64,000 nt of DNA from Taibaiella koreensis (GTDB lineage Bacteria; Bacteroidota; Bacteroidia; Chitinophagales; Chitinophagaceae): contig NZ_QVNU01000001.1 of the NCBI RefSeq assembly GCF_003545715.1, positions 744,001 to 808,000 on the forward strand. Direction: 5' to 3'. The translations under genes and the position numbers were made by a program. Every line of letters starts with the position of its first letter. The stretch's first letter is position 1. This document shows, piece by piece, positions 33,857 to 42,420 of this stretch. Below the pieces are notes generated by a model, which saw only the letters and a program-made list of their open reading frames with translations, searched no databases and was not told the DNA's origin.

Positions 33857-34543
33857 ATGACCCCTCAGATATCGCCAAACCTTCAATTACGAATCGATGA
33901 AAAAATAGCGGAATTGCACCGCATCGCCGCGCATATGCCCGGTGTAATCATTGTACATTCTATCCCTGGTTTCCGCGTAGAATATATGTCGGAGCCGGGG
34001 CTGGCCAACCTCGATACGACCATCGAAAAGCTCAGGGCCATGGGCATGGATTACTATGCTTATTATTTTAACGATGAAGATGCCGCAGACTACATTCCCA
34101 AGGTGGCAGCGATGATCGGCAGGAATAGCTTCGACGAGCAGGTGTCTTTTTTTCAGCAGGTGAGGCGTTTCCCCGGCGATACCTGGAGCTGGTATTTCAG
34201 CACCACACGCCTGTTCCTGCAGGACGAAGCGGGGCAGCCTTTGCTCACCATTACCACGGCCTTGCCCATCGACCCTTTGCAGCATGTAACCGCCAAAGTA
34301 AGCCGCTTGCTCGATGAGACCAATTTTGTAAGAAGCCATCAGCAGCGCTTTGAGAGCCTTACCGAACGGGAGCGCGAAGTACTGCGTCTGCTGGCCATGT
34401 CTTTTTCGGCAGCAGAGATTGCAGATCGGCTGGTGATATCGGTACACACGGTGGAGACCCATCGCAAAAACCTGCGTAAGAAGCTGCAGGCCACCACGGC
34501 TTACGAGATCAATCGCTTCGCTTCGGCCTTCAATCTGATCTGA
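33857..34543 (+). CDS. LuxR-type transcriptional regulator with PAS-like sensor
   Basis: 228 residues from the ATG at 33857. The last about 60 residues contain the LuxR/GerE helix-turn-helix: LTEREREVLRLLAMSFSAAE then IADRLVISVHTVETHRKNLR. The N-terminal about 150 residues look like a PAS-type ligand domain (GVIIVHSIPGFRVEYMSEPG; later SWYFSTTRLFLQDEAGQP), but no response-regulator receiver domain is present, so it is not a classical two-component output. The ligand is unknown. The gene converges on the graspetide cluster (34839 onwards) and could regulate it, but that is only proximity. Confidence 0.8.
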   Translation: MTPQISPNLQLRIDEKIAELHRIAAHMPGVIIVHSIPGFRVEYMSEPGLANLDTTIEKLRAMGMDYYAYYFNDEDAADYIPKVAAMIGRNSFDEQVSFFQQVRRFPGDTWSWYFSTTRLFLQDEAGQPLLTITTALPIDPLQHVTAKVSRLLDETNFVRSHQQRFESLTEREREVLRLLAMSFSAAEIADRLVISVHTVETHRKNLRKKLQATTAYEINRFASAFNLI

Positions 34544-34838
34544 GTGTTTCCATACGGTTGTGCTGCTGCGTTTCCCGCGGCGGTGCTTGACGCTGCTTGC
34601 CGGTTGTAACAAGATAGCGGTCTGAACGGCAAAGAGGCTGACGAAGACGGGATTTTATTTTCTCGCAGCGCCGCTGCGAGAAAATACAGCTATGTTTAGC
34701 CTTGCGACAAACGTCACTATACGGCGTGCCGGTCTGAATGCGAATAGCGGACGGATCACAAAAGGCCTTCGGATGCGGCAGCAAAAAAGCGCACCTATAA
34801 GGGATACGCTTCCGTTTAAATAAGACGCTGGTATGCCG
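34544..34838. other. Intergenic region with a 14-base-arm hairpin at 34657-34685
   Basis: About 295 bases between the LuxR gene and the ATP-grasp genes. The only structure is ATTTTCTCGCAGCG paired with its complement around a one-base centre. It could serve as a terminator for either side, though the distance from the ATP-grasp stop is about 150 bases. Confidence 0.5.
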
Positions 34839-35864
34839 CTATGCCGTAAGCGTAGGCTCTGCCAGCACGATGGGCTGAAAACGACGGGGCGCCTCACCCA
34901 GCAATACTTTCGCAATTTGCTCCGATATCTGGCCTTCAATAAGCCGGTCAAGCCAGAAATATTCGCCGGCTGAATTGATCTCCAGGAAATAATAATCACC
35001 TTCAGGGTTCACAATGATATCAATGGCGCCGTAATTGACCTGGTACACATCCATCAGCCGCAGCAGCTTTTCTCTGATATCTTCCGGTAGCTCGTAGGGA
35101 TCCCACTGATCCAGCAGTTCCAGGCCTTCCCTGCGCCAGTCAACTTTGGCATTGTCCAGTTTTTGGGAATCCACAGAGAAGCAGTACACCGCATCGCCTA
35201 CAATGGTAATACGCAGCTCGCGGGCCTTTTCGATCTTCTCCTGGAATTGCATAGGGCAATACTGCAGCGTATCGACCGTGTCCAGGTTATCTTCTGTGAT
35301 CACATTGGTAAAGACCACATGCTCGACACCCTCACGGTAGATCGCGAAAGAGCTTTGCATCTTAACGATAGCGCCGTTGCGGTGTTCCTGTACAAAGCGC
35401 CGGGCTTCCTCCGGGCTGTTGGTGATACAGGTATCCGGTATTTTAAGCCCCAGACCCGAGGCGATCTTCATTTGCTCTTCTTTACTGTCGAGGCGGCGGT
35501 ATTGGCTGAAGCGGCCTATCTGGAAACAATGCAGGCCTTCCAGCATCCCGAACAAGGTCTGTCGCACTTCGCCATGGACACTGCTCAGGTATTCGGGCTC
35601 CAGCACCTTGTTAAGGCCGTCGCCCAGGTTATGGCTGCGACGGTACCATACGGCGTCAACGTCGTGCAGCGTCTCCCGCTTGCCGTCACGGTCCAGGAAT
35701 ATCTGCCACTGGCCTTGCTGATAGCAGGTGCTGAGGCTGTACTCAAGCGGGTAAAGGTCTACATTGAAGCGGATGACCTCGGCGCCCATCCGGCGCAGGT
35801 TTTCCGATACGATCTCAATACATTCGTTGTCGCGGGTATGGGTAATGATCAGAACTTTTTTCAT
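34839..35864 (-). CDS. ATP-grasp graspetide macrocyclase (MvdC/MvdD family), protein 1
   Basis: 341 residues, matching the microviridin ATP-grasp ligases MvdC/MvdD (MdnB/MdnC). Family segments in order are KVLIITHTRDNECIEIV (residues 3-19), VDAVWYRRSHNLGDG, IVKMQSSFAIYREGVEHVVF, CPMQFQEKIEKARELRITIV (with the ARELR arginine), VDWRREGLELL, and NYGAIDIIVNPEGDYYFLEIN (metal-binding Asp/Glu/Asn). The enzymes activate Asp/Glu side chains with ATP and join them to Ser/Thr (ester) or Lys (amide) in the precursor core. In microviridins two such ligases act in turn; which of the two here makes the ester or the amide is not assigned. It starts 27 bases after protein 2. Confidence 0.93.
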   Translation of the reverse strand: MKKVLIITHTRDNECIEIVSENLRRMGAEVIRFNVDLYPLEYSLSTCYQQGQWQIFLDRDGKRETLHDVDAVWYRRSHNLGDGLNKVLEPEYLSSVHGEVRQTLFGMLEGLHCFQIGRFSQYRRLDSKEEQMKIASGLGLKIPDTCITNSPEEARRFVQEHRNGAIVKMQSSFAIYREGVEHVVFTNVITEDNLDTVDTLQYCPMQFQEKIEKARELRITIVGDAVYCFSVDSQKLDNAKVDWRREGLELLDQWDPYELPEDIREKLLRLMDVYQVNYGAIDIIVNPEGDYYFLEINSAGEYFWLDRLIEGQISEQIAKVLLGEAPRRFQPIVLAEPTLTA

Positions 35865-35891
35865 CGGTTCAATTTTGGTGTTTGCGTATGT

Positions 35892-36890
35892 TTAGTTCAT
35901 TAATGGCTGTGTTGTCGGTATGCGGGCAATGAGCTTCGCGGCTATTGTTTCTCCTATGGGATAGCCCAAGTCCCGTTGGAGCATGCCCCATTCGCCCTGT
36001 GGGTTTACCTCCAGGAAGATGTAGCGGCCATCGGTATGACGTATCATATCGATAGCGCCGAAGAGCAATCCCATTTCTTTCATCATGCTGTCCAGCGCAA
36101 TAGCAACGTCTTCGGGCAATGTGTAGGCTTGCCATACCAGCGGAACATCTGAGGCCACCCGCCAATCGGTGCGGCCACGGGTTGAGCCGCTGGCGTCTAT
36201 TTTCCCTGCAAAGAAGGCGCCGTCTACATACGCGATCCGCAGCTCGTAGGCTTTGGGAATAAGTTCCTGGAAGATCATGGGACAGTAAGGCAGGCCCTGC
36301 AATTGTTCCAGGTCCTTCTCTTCTACCTGTGTGGTGGGAAAGAAGGGTGTATTGCCCGCCATACTGCGCGACAACGTGCCATGCAACTTGGTGATCATTT
36401 TGCCTTTGCAGGTATTATAAAAGAAATGCTGTACCTGCTCCGGATCGTTGGTGAAGAGGCTCTCAGGTATCTCCAATCCGTTCTTGTGGGCCAGGTCCAG
36501 TTGCAACGCCTTGTTGCCGCCGATCCAGTGGTCCTGTGCTATAGGATTCATCCAGGGAACGTGGCGCAGCGCATCGAAAAAAAGATCGCGCATGGTCGTA
36601 TACTCCTGGTAAAAAATAGACTGATACTGCGGGTCGAGCTCCTGTGGCGGTTTTACACCCCATAGCTTGCGGTACCATACGCCGGTTACCTCGTCGCTGC
36701 TGAAGCTGCGGTCGGGCGTATGCAGCGTAAAGGAGAGCGGACCGCCTTTTTGCGAAGCATAGCTGAAGGTCAGCTCATGCGAAAAAGTGTCCGAATTAAA
36801 GCGGTATACGTCATGCCCCAGCTCGCGAAGTGCTTTTTCTACAATATCGATCGTGTAAAAGTCCTGGGTATGGGAAAGGCAAAGTATCAT
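35892..36890 (-). CDS. ATP-grasp graspetide macrocyclase (MvdC/MvdD family), protein 2
   Basis: 332 residues, a divergent relative of the neighbouring ligase. Segments are ILCLSHTQDFYTIDIVEKAL (N-terminus), VTGVWYRKLWGVKPP, KMITKLHGTLSRSM, CPMIFQELIPKAYELRIAYV, TDWRVASDVPLVWQ and LFGAIDMIRHTDGRYIFLEV (then NPQGEWGML, metal site). In known microviridin clusters one ligase installs two esters and the other one amide, and the pair here fits that division. It is the first maturase after the precursors, starting 120 bases after the nearest precursor, and is preceded by a hairpin at 36962-36991. There is no acetyltransferase, transporter or protease gene in the cluster. Confidence 0.93.
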   Translation of the reverse strand: MILCLSHTQDFYTIDIVEKALRELGHDVYRFNSDTFSHELTFSYASQKGGPLSFTLHTPDRSFSSDEVTGVWYRKLWGVKPPQELDPQYQSIFYQEYTTMRDLFFDALRHVPWMNPIAQDHWIGGNKALQLDLAHKNGLEIPESLFTNDPEQVQHFFYNTCKGKMITKLHGTLSRSMAGNTPFFPTTQVEEKDLEQLQGLPYCPMIFQELIPKAYELRIAYVDGAFFAGKIDASGSTRGRTDWRVASDVPLVWQAYTLPEDVAIALDSMMKEMGLLFGAIDMIRHTDGRYIFLEVNPQGEWGMLQRDLGYPIGETIAAKLIARIPTTQPLMN

Positions 36891-36961
36891 AGCGTATGTC
36901 CATAGTTAATGAAAGGCTGCGATCGTACCTCGGGGATCGGTGCCTTGGTTCAGGGATAGAA

Positions 36962-36991
36962 ATGGAGCTGTCCCTTTCAGGGCAGCTCCAT
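36962..36991 (-). promoter_or_regulatory. Intercistronic hairpin between the precursor genes and the first ATP-grasp gene
   Basis: ATGGAGCTG-CCCT folds on AGGG-CAGCTCCAT with a one-base bulge and a TTC loop, and a partial T-tract follows on the minus strand. Its place between precursor and enzyme genes fits an attenuator that lowers enzyme relative to precursor. Confidence 0.5.
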
Positions 36992-37010
36992 CTGGTAAAC
37001 AGGATGTGTG

Positions 37011-37262
37011 TTACAGATCGATCGGCATCGGATCGTCGTCGCCATCCGAAGGATATTTCTGGGTTTGCGCCATATCGGCCAGAGGCTTTGTATGCGTATC
37101 CTCCTGGTCAGAGGGATACTTCTGTGTCTGGGGCGAATCGGCCAGACTCATGGTGTGGATAGGCGGATTGTCGCCGCCTTGTACCTTGTCTTCATTTTGC
37201 TTGTCCATCTGGTTCTCCAGGAAAGCGGAGAAGAAGGGTTTTTGCAGGTTTTGCTTTTTCAT
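37011..37262 (-). CDS. Graspetide (microviridin-like) precursor 1, two cores
   Basis: 83 residues from the ATG at 37262. The longer open frame starts earlier but the leader motif begins only here. The leader holds KPFFSAFLENQ, the microviridin PFFARFL-type recognition helix, followed by QGG, a likely leader-processing point. Two core repeats follow: QTQKYPSDQED and QTQKYPSDGDDD, each preceded by a (L)AD(S/M) spacer. In microviridins the Thr, Ser, Lys and the acidic residues of TxKYPSDxEE cross-link. It is the precursor closest to the ATP-grasp genes. Confidence 0.9.
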   Translation of the reverse strand: MKKQNLQKPFFSAFLENQMDKQNEDKVQGGDNPPIHTMSLADSPQTQKYPSDQEDTHTKPLADMAQTQKYPSDGDDDPMPIDL

Positions 37263-37330
37263 AAAAAAGAAATGGATTGGGTGAATAATGGGTCTACGTC
37301 TATGGGACATCTGCCCTTATGGTACTTAAA

Positions 37331-37364
37331 ACCTTCCCGGCCGCAATAGTGCGGCCGGGAAGGT
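37331..37364 (-). promoter_or_regulatory. 15-base perfect hairpin between precursors 2 and 1
   Basis: ACCTTCCCGGCCGCA pairs perfectly with TGCGGCCGGGAAGGT around a 4-base loop. On the minus strand a TTTT follows. It is terminator-like but lies inside the gene series, so it may act as an attenuator. Confidence 0.65.
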
Positions 37365-37377
37365 CATTTGCCTTTGA

Positions 37378-37599
37378 TCAGGCGTCCTCCCAATCGGAGG
37401 GGAATTTCTTGGAATAATCGTCGTCTTTCTCCTTGTCCGTAGGATTGTCTTCCTGATCGGAAGGATACTTCTGCGTTTGGGCCTGGTCGGGGATCACATT
37501 GGTAGTAGATGGATCGCCACCACCCTGTATGGATTGCTGCGCCTGGTTTTCAAGGAAGCCGGCAAAGAAAGGCCTTAGCAGGCCGGTGCTCTTTTTCAT
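37378..37599 (-). CDS. Graspetide (microviridin-like) precursor 2, two cores
   Basis: 73 residues. The leader has RPFFAGFLENQAQQSIQGGG (PFFxxFLxxQ and QGG). Core 1 is QTQKYPSDQED. Core 2 is SKKFPSDWEDA: Ser replaces Thr at the first ester position, Phe replaces Tyr and a Trp lies between Asp and Glu, but the Lys/Ser/acidic pattern remains. The gene is preceded by precursor 3 after 33 bases. Confidence 0.9.
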   Translation of the reverse strand: MKKSTGLLRPFFAGFLENQAQQSIQGGGDPSTTNVIPDQAQTQKYPSDQEDNPTDKEKDDDYSKKFPSDWEDA

Positions 37600-37632
37600 A
37601 ATGGTTGTTTTGGTATTTGGTTAAAAAAATGC

Positions 37633-37866
37633 TCAGCGCCACTCGTCGTTATCAGACGGCGCTTTCATCGTTTGTACACTATCCTTGATCACGCTTGTAG
37701 GACTGGGATTGTCTTCCTGGTCCGAAGGGTATTTCATCGTTTGCGGCTGGTCTGCCAGCGCATTGGTAGGCGAGGGGTCGTCCCCTCCTTGTATTGCTTG
37801 CTGTGCCTGGCTTTCGAGGAAAGAAGCAAAAAAGGGCTGGTGTAAACCTGCTGTTTTCTTTTTCAT
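37633..37866 (-). CDS. Graspetide (microviridin-like) precursor 3, two cores
   Basis: 77 residues from the ATG at 37866 (the frame is open upstream, but only this start gives the leader). The leader carries QPFFASFLESQAQQAIQGGD. Core 1 is QTMKYPSDQED. Core 2 is QTMKAPSDNDEWR, where Ala replaces the usually aromatic residue after Lys. It sits between precursors 4 and 2. Confidence 0.9.
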   Translation of the reverse strand: MKKKTAGLHQPFFASFLESQAQQAIQGGDDPSPTNALADQPQTMKYPSDQEDNPSPTSVIKDSVQTMKAPSDNDEWR

Positions 37867-37933
37867 TGGTCTTGGTTTGGTTTTGAACAGATGAGAAAAA
37901 GGAGAAACGCTGGGTTGTGTAAAGCTTGTTTTT

Positions 37934-38170
37934 TTAGATGCCGTCTTCGTCACCGTCCGAGGGATACTTGTCCGTATGACGGATATCCGCAGCGGGTTTG
38001 GTAACATCATCTTCCTGGTCGCTCGGGTATTTATTCGTCTGCGCTTCTTCCAGGTCGGATGGGAATTTAAGCGTCTGCCCGCCCTGAACGGCGGTTTCGG
38101 ATGGTTTCTTTAGCTGGTTTTCAAGAAATCCGGCAAAGAACGGTTTAGCGAGGCCTTGTTCTTTTTTCAT
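37934..38170 (-). CDS. Graspetide (microviridin-like) precursor 4, three cores
   Basis: 78 residues, the first precursor of the operon. The leader has KPFFAGFLENQLKK and VQGG. Three cores follow at about 20-residue spacing: TLKFPSDLEE, TNKYPSDQED and TDKYPSDGDED. It is the only precursor whose first core follows directly after the GG. I saw no well-matched promoter upstream. Confidence 0.9.
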   Translation of the reverse strand: MKKEQGLAKPFFAGFLENQLKKPSETAVQGGQTLKFPSDLEEAQTNKYPSDQEDDVTKPAADIRHTDKYPSDGDEDGI

Positions 38171-38573
38171 TTTGTGTTGGTTTGGACGTTAAGCAAAAAT
38201 CTACGGGCCGGTTCAGGTGGCGCCTCCCTTGCCGGCGGGATATAGGGTTGAGCAATACCAATAATATTGCCTTTTATCAAACTTTACTAAAACGTTACCG
38301 AAGTTAAAGTCATTTTTCCTGAATAAAAAAATATTGACCGAATTTTAAGGCCACTTATGTAGCCCGGAAATAAACAGGTTATTGAAATTCAATCTTGTAA
38401 ATTGTTGTTTGTGAAATGTAAACGGTAATGCTAATTTTTGTTTTGAAAAATACACCTGCTATATCGCTCCGGAGCTACACCTTCGCCTATCATTGCCGAA
38501 TGGTTGGATTGATCATTGGAAAGGACTGACTATCATCATGGAAATGTGGCCGAAATGGCTAAATTTGCTTCTT
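38171..38573. other. Divergent intergenic region between graspetide operon and malic enzyme
   Basis: About 400 A/T-rich bases. It must hold the promoter of the graspetide operon (minus), but no consensus -33/-7 pair is clear. On the plus strand TAAATTTG (38560-38567) is an exact -7 box for the malic enzyme gene. No other structure was seen. Confidence 0.5.
38560..38567 (+). promoter_or_regulatory. -7 box (TAAATTTG) six bases before the malic enzyme start
   Basis: Exact TAnnTTTG match immediately upstream of the ATG at 38574, implying a leader of only a few bases. No -33 element at the usual spacing was found. Confidence 0.4.
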
Positions 38574-40853
38574 ATGAACAATCGCAAAATTAACCCGCAG
38601 GACGCGCTGGATTACCATAGTCAGGGACGTCCCGGAAAAATAAAAGTCGTTCCCACTAAGAACACCAAAACCCAGAGAGATCTATCCTTAGCTTATTCCC
38701 CCGGTGTGGCAGAACCTTGCCTCGCTATTAAAGACAATCCTGAAGACGTTTATAAATATACCGCCAAAGGCAACCTGGTAGCCGTGATCAGCAATGGTAC
38801 AGCCGTGTTGGGACTTGGCGATATAGGCCCTGAAGCGGGTAAGCCGGTGATGGAAGGCAAAGGAGTGCTATTCAAAATATTTGCCGATATCGATGTGTTC
38901 GATATTGAGCTTAACGCAAAGGGTGTCGACGAATTCATACAGGTGGTAAAGGCGCTGGAACCTACATTCGGCGGTATTAACCTGGAAGATATCAAAGCGC
39001 CTGAATGCTTTGAGATCGAGCGCCGCCTTAAAGCGGAGCTGAATATACCGGTGATGCACGACGACCAGCATGGTACCGCGATCATCTCGGCAGCAGCCCT
39101 GCTCAACGCTCTGGAGCTGGTGAACAAAAAGATCGAAGACGTAACCTTTGTCGTGAACGGCGCCGGAGCGGCCGCTATCGCCTGCGCCAAGCTTTATGTT
39201 GCCCTGGGTGCACGTCAGGAGAACATACTCATGCTGGACAGCAAGGGCGTGCTCAATACCAGACGCACAGGCCTGGACGCCATGAAGCTGGAATTTGTAC
39301 GCGACACACCGGTCGATACGCTTGAGGATGCGATGCGAGGCGCCGATGTCTTTATCGGCCTTAGCAAGGCAGGCGTACTCACGCAGGATATGGTGCGCTC
39401 CATGGCTACACAACCTTTGGTGTTTGCGATGGCTAATCCCGACCCGGAGATCACCTGGGAAGACGCCGTGAGCGCAAGGCCCGACGTGATCATGGCTACC
39501 GGCCGCAGCGATTATCCCAACCAGGTGAATAATGTGCTGGGCTTCCCCTTCATCTTCCGTGGCGCGCTCGATGTGCGTTCCCGGCAGATCAATGAAGAAA
39601 TGAAGCTTGCAGCGGTACACGCCCTCGCTGCGCTTACCCGTGAGCCGGTACCCGATATGGTGACCATGGCCTATGGCGAAAAGAATCTTTCCTTCGGTCC
39701 GCAATACATTATCCCCAAACCGCTGGATCCCAGGTTGCTGACAAGGGTGGCGCCTGCCGTAGCCCGGGCGGCTATTGAAAGCGGCGTGGCCCGGCAGCCC
39801 ATAGAAGATTGGGAAAAGTACGAGCATGAGCTGGCTGCACGCCTGGGGCTGGACAACTACATTATACGCGTGCTCAACAATAAGGCCCGTAAAGACCCGC
39901 GCCGCGTGGTATTTGCCGAGGCCGATAACGTTAAGGTGCTCAAAGCCGCGCAGATCGTAAAGGACGAGGGTATAGCCATACCGATATTGCTGGGCAATGA
40001 AAAAAAGATAGCGCAGCTATTGCTGGAAAACAATATCGATCTGAAGGGCGTGCCGGTGATCGATCCCCGCAGCGACGAAATGATCGACAAACGCAACCAT
40101 TTCGGCGAGCTCTTTTTCGAAAAGCGGCAGCGCAGGGGCTTCAATATCTATGAAGCCAGGAAGATCATGCGCGAGCGGAATTACTTTGGCTGCATGATGG
40201 TGGAAACCGGTGAGGCCGACGCGCTCATCAGCGGTCTTACCCGCAACTATCCCGATACAATAAGGCCTGCGCTGGAAATTATCGGAATGGAAGAAGGGGT
40301 GAAGAAAGTGGCCGGTATGTACATCGTCCTTCGGCCTCAAGGCCCGTTGTTCCTGGCTGATACCACCGTCAACCTGAATCCTACTGCCGAAGAGCTGGCT
40401 GATATTACTATGCTTACTGCTAAAGAGGTAAGACAATTTAACATCGAGCCGCGTGTGGCCATGCTGTCCTATTCCAACTTCGGCAGCAGCCGCACACCTG
40501 AGGCGATCATGGTGCGCGAGGCGCTGCAACTGGTCAAGCAGGCAGATCCCGGCCTGATAGTGGATGGCGAAATACAGGCATCTATGGCCTTCAACAAGGA
40601 AGTGCTTCAGGATAGCTATCCCTTTTCTCCCCTGATAGAAGGCGAGGTCAATACCCTGATCTTTCCCAATCTCTCGGCCGGTAATATTGCCTATAACTTG
40701 CTGATGGAAGTGGGTGGCTTCGAGGTGATCGGGCCTGTGTTGCTTGGTCTCAAAAAACCGGTGCACATCCTGCAACTGGGCAGCAGCGTACGGCAGATAT
40801 GCAGCATGGTCGCTATGGCGGTAATGGATGCGCAGGTAAAATGCACACGATAA
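38574..40853 (+). CDS. maeB: NADP-dependent malic enzyme with phosphotransacetylase-like domain
   Basis: 759 residues, the typical size of the MaeB type. The start at 38574 ([20 protein letters not shown]) is the conserved one; earlier ATGs at 38493 and 38538 lack homology. The malic enzyme domain (1 to about 430) has [30 protein letters not shown] (substrate site with Asp residues) and [16 protein letters not shown] (NADP-binding). The C-terminal part resembles phosphate acetyltransferase ([32 protein letters not shown]), in MaeB a regulatory domain. It decarboxylates malate to pyruvate and makes NADPH. Confidence 0.95.
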   Translation: MNNRKINPQDALDYHSQGRPGKIKVVPTKNTKTQRDLSLAYSPGVAEPCLAIKDNPEDVYKYTAKGNLVAVISNGTAVLGLGDIGPEAGKPVMEGKGVLFKIFADIDVFDIELNAKGVDEFIQVVKALEPTFGGINLEDIKAPECFEIERRLKAELNIPVMHDDQHGTAIISAAALLNALELVNKKIEDVTFVVNGAGAAAIACAKLYVALGARQENILMLDSKGVLNTRRTGLDAMKLEFVRDTPVDTLEDAMRGADVFIGLSKAGVLTQDMVRSMATQPLVFAMANPDPEITWEDAVSARPDVIMATGRSDYPNQVNNVLGFPFIFRGALDVRSRQINEEMKLAAVHALAALTREPVPDMVTMAYGEKNLSFGPQYIIPKPLDPRLLTRVAPAVARAAIESGVARQPIEDWEKYEHELAARLGLDNYIIRVLNNKARKDPRRVVFAEADNVKVLKAAQIVKDEGIAIPILLGNEKKIAQLLLENNIDLKGVPVIDPRSDEMIDKRNHFGELFFEKRQRRGFNIYEARKIMRERNYFGCMMVETGEADALISGLTRNYPDTIRPALEIIGMEEGVKKVAGMYIVLRPQGPLFLADTTVNLNPTAEELADITMLTAKEVRQFNIEPRVAMLSYSNFGSSRTPEAIMVREALQLVKQADPGLIVDGEIQASMAFNKEVLQDSYPFSPLIEGEVNTLIFPNLSAGNIAYNLLMEVGGFEVIGPVLLGLKKPVHILQLGSSVRQICSMVAMAVMDAQVKCTR

Positions 40854-40863
40854 CGGATCATTG

Positions 40864-40897
40864 AAGATGGCCGTACGCTCCGGCGTGCGGCCATCTT
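40864..40897 (+). terminator. Hairpin after maeB
   Basis: AAGATGGCCGTACGC pairs with GCGTGCGGCCATCTT (one G-T wobble) around TCCG. The T-run is weak, so termination may be partial. Confidence 0.5.
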
Positions 40898-40913
40898 ATC
40901 AATAAGCAGCTAT

Positions 40914-41741
40914 ATGGCTTTATTTACGGTTACGACGCCTTTTAATATCGACCTGGAATTTTCCCTGGCAGCCTTTCACAAGCGTATGTTCGCCTGGCTG
41001 ATCGACCTGCTGGTGATCTTTATTTATTGTTATATCATGCTGTTCTTTATTTATAAGAACCTTGTAGCAGACTTCTCCTGGCGGGAGCAGGCGCGCGACA
41101 ACGTGCAGTCGGTGCTGGTGCTGTTTACGGTATCGATACCGGTGATGCTGTACCATCTCCTGTTTGAAGTATTTATGAATGGCAGGAGTCCGGGCAAATG
41201 GTTCCTGGGCATCAAAGTCATGAACCGGGAAGGCGCCTCTGCAACGCTGTCCCAGCTTTTGCTGCGCTGGATCCTGTGCCTGCCCAATTATTTCCTGATC
41301 CTGGTTATCTGGGCCTACTCGCCTTCTTATTTACTATTGATCGCCATTGTGCTGGGCATTGCGGCGCTACCCGATATCATCAGCATAGCGGTATCGGCCA
41401 AGTCGCAGCGCCTCGGTGATCTTGCTGCCGGAACGGTAGTTGTTGATACCCGTTACCATATGGATATTGCCGAAACGATCTATGTAGAAGTAGCGCAGGA
41501 GGGATATCAGCCGCTTTACCCGCAGGTGCTCAAGCTCACCGATCGCGATATCAACGGTATCCGCAACCTGCTCACAGGCAAGATGAGCAAAGAGTCGGAG
41601 AACTATATCTACCGTGTGGCCTACCGCATAGAAGAGGTACTGCAGATCAAGATGAACGGCGAACCTGTGGCATTTTTGCAGACCCTTCTTAAAGATTACA
41701 ATTACCTGACACAGAACAAGGGCGCTGCCGACAAGTTCTGA
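40914..41741 (+). CDS. RDD family membrane protein
   Basis: 275 residues. The RDD signature is visible in AFHKRMFAWLIDLLVIFIYC (Arg and Asp of the first helix), the SPGKWFLGIKVMN loop and SAKSQRLGDLAAGTVVVDTR, with about four hydrophobic segments in the first 170 residues. The C-terminal 100 residues (YVEVAQEGYQPLYPQVLKLT and beyond) are soluble, as in the RDD protein at 5881 though not alike in sequence. Function unknown. Confidence 0.75.
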   Translation: MALFTVTTPFNIDLEFSLAAFHKRMFAWLIDLLVIFIYCYIMLFFIYKNLVADFSWREQARDNVQSVLVLFTVSIPVMLYHLLFEVFMNGRSPGKWFLGIKVMNREGASATLSQLLLRWILCLPNYFLILVIWAYSPSYLLLIAIVLGIAALPDIISIAVSAKSQRLGDLAAGTVVVDTRYHMDIAETIYVEVAQEGYQPLYPQVLKLTDRDINGIRNLLTGKMSKESENYIYRVAYRIEEVLQIKMNGEPVAFLQTLLKDYNYLTQNKGAADKF

Positions 41742-41765
41742 TGTCGCTTCTAAACGAAAATTATC

Positions 41766-42368
41766 TTGAATTACCTCGGACACGCGCTTTTATCCTTCAA
41801 GCATCCCGGCATCCTGGCGGGCAATATGATCGGCGACTTCGTAAAAGGCATGAAAGCGCTGGAAGGCTTTCCCGAAGATATGCGGCAGGGTCTGTTGCTG
41901 CACCGCAAGATCGATGCCTTTGCCGATGCGCATCCAGCTACGCTTAAGGCGAAAAATCTTTTCCGGGCCGATTATCGCTTATATGCCGGCGCTTTTGTTG
42001 ATAGCCTTTACGATCACTTCCTGGCCAACGACCCGCATTATTTTCCCCGTGAGCAGGACCTTTCCGATTTTGCCCAAGAGGTTTATACCACCTTACAACA
42101 ATACCAGGAGCTGCTGCCCGAAGGTTTTCGGCGTATGCTGCCTTATATGGTGAGCGATAACTGGCTGTACAATTACCGTACCTTAAAGGGTATGCAAAAA
42201 TCATTCAGAGGTGTTGCCCATAGGGCACAGTATATCGAAAGCAGCGATAAGGCCTATGAGACATTTGTCGGCCACTATTACGAGCTCAACCAACACTACT
42301 TCGATTTTATGGATGATATTTCCGCATATGTCAAAAATGAGTTAAACGGGATATCGCCAGGACACTAG
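41766..42368 (+). CDS. acpH: Acyl carrier protein phosphodiesterase (AcpH/DUF479 family)
   Basis: 200 residues. AcpH removes the 4'-phosphopantetheine group from acyl carrier protein. The family pattern is present: MNYLGHALLSF at the N-terminus, LAGNMIGDFVKG, LLLHRKIDAFADAHP and FVDSLYDHFLA, with the His/Asp residues of the HD-like metal site. The start is a TTG at 41766. An in-frame stop (TAA at 41751) lies just upstream, no ATG or GTG is available between, and the family N-terminus MNYLGH begins exactly here. Confidence 0.85.
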   Translation: MNYLGHALLSFKHPGILAGNMIGDFVKGMKALEGFPEDMRQGLLLHRKIDAFADAHPATLKAKNLFRADYRLYAGAFVDSLYDHFLANDPHYFPREQDLSDFAQEVYTTLQQYQELLPEGFRRMLPYMVSDNWLYNYRTLKGMQKSFRGVAHRAQYIESSDKAYETFVGHYYELNQHYFDFMDDISAYVKNELNGISPGH

Positions 42369-42420
42369 CTTGTAACTTTGTTACTTCGGCGTTACATTTA
42401 CGGGTTATTTTTTGCTTATC

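Noticed and set aside
37011-38170. Regular short repeats resembling a CRISPR array
   Set aside because: The repeats are in frame, encode the TxKYPSDxED cores and belong to four separate genes. Unit lengths and spacers are not CRISPR-like.
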